Of a DNA stretch of 64,000 nt, positions 23,401 through 33,200 are shown piece by piece. Below the pieces are notes generated by a model. The model worked only from the letters and a program-made list of their open reading frames with translations. It ran no database searches and was not told the origin of the DNA. Source of the stretch: Cucumis sativus (lineage: Eukaryota; Streptophyta; Magnoliopsida; Cucurbitales; Cucurbitaceae); assembly GCF_000004075.3 (NCBI RefSeq), contig NC_026656.2:20966607-21030606 (forward strand), given 5' to 3'. Position 1 is the stretch's first letter, and each line of letters opens with the position of its first letter. The position numbers and the translations under genes are program-made.

Positions 23401-26400
23401 ATCCACAACATCAGGAAACAAGGAATTGAATCTCCACCTCCCTTCTTCCTCAAGCTACCACGTATATTAGCTAAGTATTTCCATGCTTTCCTTTATTTTA
23501 ATCTTTTGTGGCAGTTGTGATATTGCATTTATCAAGATAAGGATGGTGGTCGTACAATCAAAACCCTTTTTTCAGTTTTGTTATGGGAAATTTTCAGCAG
23601 TTTCAATATTTGGTAGGTCAGTTGGTGCCATCAGGAAAACTCAATGGTGCTCTTTTGTGAAACATTTGACGTGATTTTTATTTTTATTTTATCCATGAAT
23701 GCCTAGGTTAGTACGACCACATCCATACTATTCTCATGTACTTGATCCAACAACATTTAGATGACAAGGTAATTTGTGGCACGGCTTAATCTAAACCCAC
23801 TCTCACTAAGACCTTTACTATTGCCAACCCATGGTGGTCTGTAAGGTTGAGGGTGCAAATCATCAAGGACAGAATGTTAAACCACATAGCTACTGAAACA
23901 AGGAATGTTATTCGATGGAATAAAAAGCTCCATGAAATTGTCATATTGGGGAAATTAAATAGGAAAGCAAAGCGCTTAACAATAAAATAAAAGCTGGGTA
24001 AGAACAAAGAGAAATGGAAGCGAGGGATGTATGCTACCAGACAGAAGTACCGCGGTCTGGAATATGGGACACCGAATTGCATTGGGCTTAAAATAAACTC
24101 TTGTGTAGAAAAACCAGTCTTTTCCAATATCTCAATCATTTTTGTATGTGTGTCAGATGTCTGCAACAAAAAGGAAGGCATCTAAAATATGATGAAGAAT
24201 CAGTCAAATAAATTCCAGTGCCCAGATAAGTTCAAGCAACATACCTCAAAGCCGACAACGTTTTCCATGAATAACATTACTGGTGGCCTCGATGCTTCTA
24301 CCATCAACTCAAGAATTTTGAGGAATGAAAATGCCCGAGCATCGCCAGATTGCTTTTGTAGACCTAATTACATGGTGCACAATTACCCACTTTCCACTTT
24401 ATAAAATGTATGATGTACATGAATAAAAATGTAGCAGGAAGATTGTTCAAGTGAAAGGCTTGTAAATCAGGTAATGGTGTGAGCGTGTGTTTGTATATTT
24501 TGGCTGGAGCTTATAAATCAATGAAATTCTATTTAGGATGTAACTTTTACAACACTGTTACTCTGTTATGGATAAAAGATGAAAAGAAAAGGCAATTAAC
24601 TGCAAGAAGTTATGAAATAATTGGTTAAAACATGGAAAAAAATGAGCAGTATTTCCTTGATATCGTCTAAGAATTCCAATATCATTTCACAATTTAATAT
24701 TTTATATATTGCTGCAGATATATTTAGATAAATTGTCTAAATATATTTCATCATTGAAAAAGTATATTTAACAAAATTTTACTGTACACTTCGCTTCTCA
24801 TGAATCTCCCGTTTATGCTTAACATGACTCCTGCCGTATTCAAGTGAGAATGGAAAATCATTTAAAATAATTTACGGAAAATTAACTAAGAAACTCAACT
24901 TTGTAAAAGAATATTCTCGAAATTAGAATGTAAAGTCTCTACTATATAACTAGTTCAATTCCAAAGCATGTTCCCCCAATGATAGTTGACAAGTAGAAAT
25001 TTCTCACTTTATCACCGTGCTTTACGAATTACGAAGTTTACAAAACTGTAGACAATATAAACTATTTATTTACAATCAATCATCTGTAAAACATACCTTG
25101 TCTAGTATATGGTTGGCAAGGAGGTGAAAGAAGCCAAACATGAGCTTGGTAGCTGTCGATATCAGCAGCAGTCAGACTTTCAATGTTACCCTATCCAAAT
25201 AAAGTGCTTAGAAAAGACTGACATGGCCAAATTATTTTAACATATCAAAGTTTATCCCAGTTTTATGCAAACTGAAGCAGCCTAAAATAGAAACCAATAT
25301 ATCACTAGTTGTTGAATAATGTCAAGCTGTATGCTCGGTTTTGTTCTTGCCAAAGATAACAACCTAATAAATGTTAGCTTTGATTCCAAATGCAGATAAA
25401 CTTGCACAAAGATAACTGAATCAAACATTTGCATTACATCAACATTACAAAAATTCATATCATCTCTTCGCCCACCTGAACTTAGTGCCGGTGGTCAATT
25501 TATTGCACCCACAGGAATTAGGAGTGAAGTGATCTAATTTAGCACAAACCAAGGATAAGGAGAGGAGAAAAAGGCGCTCCAGCTGTTCAATTACACAACT
25601 CTTCAGTGTGGTTAGAAAGAGTGACCAAGGCAAGCCTAGTAAAGGTCTTGCTCTTGCCTTGCCTACTAATACGAACAGCTTTTCCTATTTCTCGAGTTCC
25701 AAATAAAGAACATAATAACTAAACTACGTATGGCAAATGACATTGGTCCATTAGTTGAGTTGAAGCAGCAGATTAACTTTAGTTTTACTGCAAAGGCAAT
25801 AATTTAAAAGGGATCAAATCTCTAGTGACTTTTGATATGCACTGGGATATTCCTGCCTTGCCTCCAAGACCCATCACATATTCAAGGATCAAGTAACTAC
25901 AGCTAAATTTTGATTGTGACATACAAGTTGAGGTGATGATCAAATAGGGAAATGGTAAAGATCTCTAAGCATGGTGTTTGATGAAGATACTAGAGGAACG
26001 GGATGATGAAACTTATGTCAAATAGAAATTTACTATTATAGATGATTTTTTCTAAGGATCCTAAACATCTAGACTCCAAATTAGATTATAGAACCAAAAA
26101 CTAAGGATGCTACCATGCTGGACCTATGTAGTTGGGAATAATGAGAAGTCAAGGACTCTCCAGGGCTTGCTTTTTAATTTTAAGTTTGGTGTATTTCTAA
26201 TAGCTCTCATTTGCTTTCTCAATCTTACCATTAGCTAGACCAAGGACACAGGTTTCTTTTGACCATAACTAAGCTTATAAGGAAAAACCAACACTCCTAG
26301 TTAAAGAAAATTTCTTCAGTATCTTAAATGTCTAGAGTCCAAATTTGATAATATATCCAAGAACTAAGGATGGCAGACCAGGGAAAATGAGAACTCAATT

Positions 26401-27697
26401 AAAGCCACCATGCCACCTGTGTTGTTGTAAAATTCAAGGACTGTCATCCCTTTTTTAGACTCAATTTTTAGTCCTTCTTGTAGTTCCTTTTTCATTCTGA
26501 ATCTTACCAGTAGCTCAACGTAACCAAGCACACAGGATCACTTTTGACCACAACTCGTATAAGAAAAAAAAAAAAACACTCCTACTCAAAGGAAGTCTAG
26601 CCTGAACCGTTACATGTCCTGGTTTGTATAACGCTTATAGTTTGACAATTCAAAAGGAAATAAATAAATAGAAGAATCCACAACAGAAGTCATTTGAATG
26701 AGAGATTCCAACACAAATGCTTCATATAGTTACCATATTCTCCACTACGCTGTGAGTTCATGCTATATTTAAATTGTAATCATATCGCTATAAAAGTACG
26801 TTCATCAGAAAGAGTGATGTAATTTCCAACAAGATAGATCAAGCTTGGTTTCGACATTCAATAACCTCAACTTCAATCTACTACTTAAAACACGATCGAG
26901 AAGAATTGAATTAGCATCTCATTTCTGAATGAACAGAGTAGTTTCGTTATCTGTACTGAGAAGCAGCAAGACTAACCTCCTACAGAAACATAATGGAATT
27001 GTTTTCGGGACAATAAATATAATGGGGAAAACAATATCAACAGGATTTAGGACGCTTTTGCTTTGAAATTTCAAAAGGAACTCCGCAGCTGTAGACATTT
27101 GAATCAGATATTCCAACAAAAACACTTCATATACCTATCCTACTGTCCGCTTACGTTGTGAATTCATACTAGCTATACATCGTAATCTTTATTCTTATCA
27201 CTTCAAAAGTATATCCTCCATTGTGCAGGAACTAATTTCTCACAAACTACAAAAGCTTTAGTTCCAATACTCGACAATTTGAGATTCAGTTTACTTCAAA
27301 CGTCACTGGAGGTGATTTATTCAATTCCGTTGTTTCTAATGAGAAGCAGCAAAAACATAACCCTGAAGTAGAAAGCAAATCGTTCTAAACACGAGATAAA
27401 GAAGAAGATTCTGCCATACCTGGTATGGACGATCACCGAAATTGTGTTCGTATACATCGTTTGCTTTGTCGTTAATATCAAAAGCTTGTACCACTTTCGC
27501 ATGGATGCCAGCACTCAGTAGCGAGTACCTCTGTTATAATTCAATGCACAAACAACGGCTATGTAAAGATGTGCGCCCGAGAAAGAGATGAAGGCAGAGA
27601 GAGACGTAGGGGAAAAGAGTACCATGCCACCAATGCCGCTGTAGAACTCGAGGACTCTCCATGGTTCGTCTTGCAGCTTCGGAAAAACCTTCTCCAT
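20477..27697 (-). CDS. DNMT2: DNMT2-type tRNA (cytosine-38 C5) methyltransferase, 10 exons, 385 aa
   Basis: Coding exons in transcript order: 27697-27623, 27530-27420, 25190-25097, 24363-24245, 24160-24038, 22082-21752, 21640-21546, 21431-21366, 21246-21182, 20555-20477 (1158 nt, frame kept throughout). The fold is that of DNA C5-methyltransferases. Motif I is FYSGIGG (18-24), motif [12 protein letters not shown] with catalytic Cys87, motif VI ENVVGFE (127-133), the DNMT2-specific CFTKSY (296-301), and motif X GNSLS (365-369). There is no N-terminal regulatory domain, and the length matches plant DNMT2 (~383 aa). Members methylate cytosine 38 of tRNA-Asp and related tRNAs, using S-adenosylmethionine. 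Introns 2 (2.2 kb) and 5 (2.0 kb) are swollen by repeats listed separately. All motifs are intact, so activity is expected. Confidence 0.96.
20985..21059. repeat. Short tandem repeat in DNMT2 intron 9
   Basis: The phrase GGAGTNAATGAGAAAGGTCCAAA occurs twice, about 50 bp apart (20988-21011 and 21038-21059). A weaker third echo (AAGTAATGAGAAAGG) lies near 21131. The repeat is intronic and does not touch an exon. Confidence 0.6.
22538..22757 (+). mobile_element. Remnant of an LTR retrotransposon LTR and primer-binding site
   Basis: In DNMT2 intron 5, a stretch with a TATA-like ATAAATAGAG (22612-22621) is followed by a GGGCTCGAGTG to AGGGAAGGCTTC to ATTATTTATG sequence, typical of plant LTR U5 regions. 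Directly after it, 22741-22757 reads TGGTTTGTATCAGAGCA, close to the plant initiator-methionine tRNA primer site TGGTATCAGAGC but with a 3-nt disturbance. No polyprotein reading frame follows, so only one end of the element remains. The boundaries are approximate. Confidence 0.45.
22883..23790. repeat. Repeat-like sequence in DNMT2 intron 5
   Basis: Two related phrases occur about 830 bp apart. CAACATTTGGATGTCAAGG lies near 22908-22926 and CAACATTTAGATGACAAGG near 23751-23769. The segment around 22950-22995 has the feel of a common intergenic repeat. No coding remnant was recognised. Confidence 0.3.
26111..26166 (-). pseudogene. Degenerate copy of DNMT2 exon 1 inside intron 2 (copy a)
   Basis: The minus strand reads PWRVLDFS, matching PWRVLEFYS of true exon 1. 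It then passes through a disturbed section with a stop, before the last GCATGG of the exon becomes recognisable again. The plus strand keeps TCAAGGACTCTCCA against TCGAGGACTCTCCA of the real exon. It sits at the equivalent place in repeat unit 1. Confidence 0.55.
26405..26447 (-). pseudogene. Degenerate copy of DNMT2 exon 1 inside intron 2 (copy b)
   Basis: Read on the minus strand this stretch gives [11 protein letters not shown], against [11 protein letters not shown] in the true exon 1 (27623-27697), in one frame. On the plus strand, ACCATGCCACC and AGGACT(C/G)TC are shared at matching spacing, and a GGGAAAA lies outside in both. It has no function that I can see and is flanked by duplicated intron DNA. 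Confidence 0.6.
26650..27370. repeat. Diverged duplication flanking DNMT2 exon 2
   Basis: Segments starting near 26655 and 27070 share ordered blocks: CATTTGAAT(G/C)AGA, ATTCCAACA, CTTCATATA, GTGA(G/A)TTCAT(G/A)CTA, AAAAGTA and GAGAAGCAGCAA. The offset is roughly 410 bp. The right-hand copy adjoins the functional exon 2 (27420-27530). The left-hand copy is followed by sequence (about 26960-27060) where an exon 2 copy would be expected; any remaining coding similarity there is weak. Confidence 0.6.
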
Positions 27698-27779
27698 TTA
27701 CGCCTGATTATACCGCCCCGCCGGCACCCAATCTTTGTCCAGCAGTCGGGTTGAGACTACCGTGGGTCGTCTAACATTT

Positions 27780-28740
27780 TAATTATACTTATATCGATTC
27801 AGAGCTTGTGTTTTAAAATTAAATAAATAAAAATTAGGGAAATTGTTTTAAGGACAAACACTGTTCAGAATATTTACATAATATACATAAAAAAACGGAT
27901 CCCAACAATTTTTTCGGGTTGGATTGAGAGTTGTTTTTCTTCTTTCTCTTTATTTCAAACAAAATTTTTATATTATTTTTAATAAATAGTTTGATCTCAT
28001 CGGTCGAGTCAAACATACTTTTTACTTACACATTATTTTAGCTATAATTAGTGCTGCTATGCTACCAAACTTGTCCTCCAATTTATTCGTGTTAAAAGAT
28101 TTAGATTTTGCTCGTTTCAATTACCCGACTAAAGAGTTTGATATTGCTATTTATTGCCACTACCTTTCGGATTGGGTAATTTACGTATGTCGTCTTTATT
28201 TAATGTGGTAGCCATTTATCGAGCTCCTTATTCGAAATTGAACCCTAATTCTTTGTCACCCGTCACCACCATAGTAAGCCACTATCCTACTATCGAAATT
28301 TGATAGGACATAAATTTCATCCCTATACATGTGTTTGTCTTGTTCACAACAAATGTGAGATATTATTGACCTATAATGTCAAATATATCTTTTTTATAAT
28401 TTGGTTATTGGTTACTAATAAACCCACATAGGGATAAATATGATAGATAAAAGAAAAGGTAAGCTTATCGATCAAAATCAAAACTGTCTATATTCTTACA
28501 AAATTTAAAAAGTCGATCAACAAACTGGTTTCAATCGATCTATGTTCACTATTTGAATAGATAACCATTGACGTAACTGATGAAATATTGGATGTTACGT
28601 GGTACGACTACAGTTTAGCTAGAGATACAAACCTTAGCCCATGATACAACATAGAAGATATATTTCTCAATGGAGTTGAAAAGGATAAATCAAATGCTGA
28701 ATTTTTTGTTTACAAGGTGTATTTTATTTACATTTATTAC
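27780..28740. other. Intergenic region between divergent DNMT2 and CYP95 genes
   Basis: About 1 kb without a gene. The two start regions face away from each other, DNMT2 reading left and CYP95 reading right. No TATA box for DNMT2 is obvious; the DNA just upstream of its start codon (27700-27760) is comparatively G+C-rich. Confidence 0.55.
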
Positions 28741-28949
28741 AATGGGCTGACAAAAGGACCAATGGGCTACTTTATAAGCCCAAAAGCAAAGGAATCCCGT
28801 TAAAGGTGAATCCATTAAAAATGGAAGAACTCTGAAGTCCAGTGAGCATCTTAATTCTCTTCTATATTAACCTACACAATACTTCCTTCTCTCCTAGCCT
28901 TCGCACTCATCTGGGTTTCACTTTATTCTGTGGTTCTGCGTTTTTCAGG
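28741..28949 (+). promoter_or_regulatory. CYP95 promoter and non-coding first exon
   Basis: Three site II-like elements lie close together (TGGGCT at 28743-28748 and 28763-28768, AGCCCA at 28777-28782), with TTTATAAG between them. A pyrimidine-rich leader follows. TTTTTCAG|GTGATA at 28949/28950 is a plausible donor, and TTCAATTCAG|GTCTATGG near 30162 is the matching acceptor before the start codon. This gives a leader intron of ~1.2 kb. The leader intron is inferred from splice signals only. Confidence 0.5.
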
Positions 28950-30212
28950 TGATATTAGGGTTCCCACACTTCAATCTCTAACTCATCGACATTTGTTTCC
29001 AATTCTTCTTTGATCTGCTTTTCATTTACTATCTTCAACTATCTTTCATTTTAGGTTGGGTGACTTTATTGTTTGCCCCCTTTAATTTTAGTTTCGTTAC
29101 GTTCTTCATGCATCATAATGTATACTTGAACTCCATTTCATTCAAGTTCACACTATATTTAGTATGAGCGATTAGTTATTTTTATCTGCATGTTTTCTTT
29201 GTATTATATAATATAAAATCTGTTTAGGGTTTAAGGATTTGCACTTGATTATTGAATAATATGCTTTACCGGGGATATTGGTATGGACCAAATTGGTTTA
29301 CTGATAGTTTTTTCTTTACTGTAAATCCAGTTATCGGTTGCTTTTGCTTCTTGCGTACCCACACGAGTGAGTGTCTAGAATTTTTTTTTTTTTTTTTGTC
29401 AATATTTTGCGTCGTTTTCACGTTGACGAAGGATTGCTGTTTATTTTCTTCATGGTTTAACTAAATGTTACCAATTTATTTTTCCTCCCTTTTTTGAGTT
29501 TATGGTCATGTGAAAATTCTTGTGGGTTCGACCTGTTTTCTTTTAGTTATCCATTTTGATCCACTTCTAAAACTCATTATATTTTTCCTGCAGTTGATTT
29601 CAATCATTCGTTTTTTTATTTGATTGTCGATGGAATTTGACCATAGCGATTTCACACTAATGTTTGATGGAGAGAATTCTAGTTGATTTGTCATGCTTTA
29701 ATACTTAGTATACTATATTGGAAGTGCAAACAATGTCTGCTCATCTACCTATATTCGTGAAACATGTTCCTTCCTAGGATGAAAATTTCTATGTACGTAG
29801 ATTTAAGGAAAAAATAACTGGCAACAAAAGTATGGGAAGTACGTTTGTTATAAACGTTAGATGTCTATTTATTTTGGTCCTTTAAACTATCAGACACTCT
29901 ATTGACGAACTATCCACGATAATCTATTTAGTTTTGGTTGCTATCAGCTAGGTATGTTTCACCGAGAATCTGGTCCACTCGTGCTTCCTTTCTTTTTATC
30001 CCTCCATTTCTTACTTAAGCGGCCACCCCCACCTCTCACCTTCTTTGCATTTTATTTTTTCATATTTTATTATCATTATCTATTTATCTCTTTTCCTCCA
30101 TTTCTTCCTACTATATTTGTCAATTGGAATGGTGCTGACCTCTATTCAGCTCTTCAATTCAGGTCTATGGTCGTAGTGCAAATTTGAAGCTGAAGGAAGT
30201 TTAAGGAAGAAA

Positions 30213-33200
30213 ATGACAAAGAAGAAGAACCTTTTGGTATTTCTGGATGTTTCAATTGATGGAGACCCCAGGGAAAGATTGGTTTTTGAGGTATTTACCC
30301 ATTAAGACCTGCATAACTCATGGATCGAGAGCTTTGAGTCCTTGGTTGCGTGATACTTATTGGAGCCTTTGTTTGTTTAATTTTCTAATGAGAAATTTTT
30401 AGTTTAAAATTACAAAGGTGGCTACTCTTTTTGAACAGAAGAAAGGGTTAAGTTTACTGTTGTGGCCAGTGTTAACTTTTTAATATGGTTATTTTTGCAA
30501 GAGTAGATACTTATTCTTTTTTTTATCATGCATGGTCTTTTCAGCTCTTTTATGACGTTGCTCCAAAAACGGCGGAGAATTTTCGTGCACTGTGTACAGG
30601 TAAATCCTATGCTGAATATTAATGATTTTCTTAATGCAAACGCCACATTCCTTCTGTCACATCATGTTCGTAGTGTACAGGCGATATCATCTTATTCATA
30701 TATAGAATTATGCATGTGTAGCAATATTCCCTTTTTTTACCTACTAATGTTGGTGGTCATATCTTTGTGTAAAATTAAGTTTATTTAATTTAACAATTAT
30801 GGTGAACGCCAAGGACATGCCCTTCTTGGTTATAACTATTTACGTAGTTTTGGATTACTCATGTTGTATAACATTGTTTTATTTTACTTTTAGGAGAGAA
30901 AGGAATTGGCCCTAAAACTGGAAAACCACTACATTATAAGGGATCTTTTTTTCATCGGATTATTGGAGGTTCTATGGCACAGGTATGTTGATTTCATTGG
31001 GATGGACGTTTCCCTTAAATGTGATGGACTTTATATTGGCTTGAATGCTATGTTTTCTAGAATATGCCTTAGAAGTGGTCTGTCTTTTAGTCAGTTACCC
31101 TTGTTTATGCTGTAGGCTACAGGGCTGATGGTCAAGAATCCTTTTCTTGTGATGTAGTTTTAAGGTTGTACTTGTTAAGTTGTCCATCACAATTTTTACT
31201 TAGTTCTCATCTATACCTAAGTAATTTGTAGACATGTTATATATTTTCTTTAATATGAATTAATGGTTATTTTCTGTATCTTTCCAGGGTGGAGATTTTG
31301 TCAAACGAGATGGTATGTATTTTCTTTGGCCTGTTTATTTTTCTCATTGTGTTGTCTGTTGAAGTCATGTTTTTTTCTTACTGTTCGTTCATTTTACCTT
31401 TATTCTAAGGCTACAGCAATAAGCTTAACTCTGTAACTGGGTAGAGATGCCCTAACAATCTTTCTAATTGTTAACTTTCCTTTTTGGTTTAGTTTTTTTT
31501 TTTTTGAAGTTGTGCTTGCTGGGGGAGTAAAATGAATAAGTTATTCATGCTTAATAGGTGCTTCCAATTGATTGATTCAGCTGGCTGCTTTTTAAACCAT
31601 AGTAATTATTGCGTTAAACTGTTAAACTGTAACTTGTATTTTTAAGAAAAATGAATTAGCTAACTTTGTAAATTCAATTAGGCAACACCTATTACTTTTT
31701 ATTTCCTCTCCATCTCTTGACTTAGGATTTGGATTAATGTAGGATAGTTTAATAGTGTATTTTGTTTTGTCCCTTCAAAAAGGAGAAAAGGATGATCTGG
31801 GAGAATTTTGTGAGAGGTTTTTGCTAGAATTGATGAAAAAGAAAGAAACTGAAGAATTTTTTAAGATAAGGAACTCCTCTTTTATGGTGTTTTTGATGCT
31901 ATAATTAATACGGTTTTGACTTGGGGTAAATGTTTTCCCTTATTGAACCACTGTCGCTTTATGACTCTCCTTTACAATTGGGAGAAGTTTTTGCATGTTT
32001 GTGTGTGGATTGATAGCTACCCTCCGATTTAATCTTATTTTTTGAGAAACCAAGACTGTATCAAGTAAATGTGAAATGCTGGGCTCTGATAACTACATCT
32101 TCCTAGGTGGAGTTACAAGCAGTGGTTTCTTTGAAAAGTTGTTTGAGTTTGACTATTCTATAGAGATTGTAAGAACGTCAACCTTTGACCATAGAGTTAT
32201 TTATTATTATTATTTTTCGGATTGATAGCTGCCCTTGATTTGATTTATATTTTGAGAAACCTTGTTGAAGATTGTATCAAGTACATGTGAAGTGTTTGAC
32301 AGCTGATAACTACATCTTCCTTTGTGGAGTTAGAAGCAGTGTGGTTTCTTCGAAAAGTTATTTGAATATAGTCTTTTTGTTATTCTGTAGAAGTTGTAAG
32401 AATGTGGACCTGTGAGCAGCAGTATTGACTGTTGTTAGTTTTTTGCACGATAAATTAATTTTCCCCGCTCTTATCTTACTCAGGTACAGTTGGAGAGAGC
32501 ATTTATGGTGGAAAGTTTCCAGGTAAATTTTGCATTTTCTAAACATTATTTTGTTGCTTTTCAGGATGAAGTTTCAACATGGTTTCATTTAGCTTGTATT
32601 TACTGTTGTATTTAGTGTATGGTTTGGTAAGGGACAAGAGATCTGTTTGCTGAAATGGGCATTCACTTTTTCATTTGTTTCATCCCAATGTGACTAATCT
32701 TCAAATTCTGAGTTTGAGAGTTTTGAAGGCAAACATCCTTGTTTTTGGCTTAAGTAAAATATGTTTCTTTTCTCAAGTTTTGGTATTACATATGAGGACC
32801 ATGCATATAATTTTTTGTTGCTATGGATTTCTGTCACTGATTCTTTTTTCATCCTTTGATTTTTTTTTACTTTGCTTGCATGGTTGCTTTATTGTTGAAA
32901 TGGTCTGGTCTGCTAATGAAAGTATTGGTGATTGTTGATTTCTATGGTATTCTATATCTATACAGTTCATTTAGATTCATTTCATTGTCATGATAAAGAA
33001 TATTTTGTTAAATAAGAAAATGCAGGTCACGGAGCCCCACTTGTTGTTTTCCATGAGGTTCTTCCCCTACATTGATAGGTTTCCTTTTCATCCAAGTATA
33101 TTACTGCTTTATATTCTTTTATAGACATTTTACTGAAATAACTTCTTCACGTGATACCAATCTTGTTTCAGTACTCTTGTTTCTTAATATGATATTATCT

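Larger units (their letters stand above)
26037..26595. repeat. Diverged tandem duplication in DNMT2 intron 2 (two units)
   Basis: Unit 1 (about 26037-26303) and unit 2 (about 26305-26595) share an ordered series of blocks: TCTAGA(C/G)TCCAAATT, AACTAAGGATG, TCAAGGACTNTC, AATCTTACCANTAGCT, CACAGG, CTTTTGACCA and AACACTCCTA. The order and spacing are kept, so they descend from one duplication. Both contain a degenerate copy of DNMT2 exon 1, listed separately. Confidence 0.75.
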
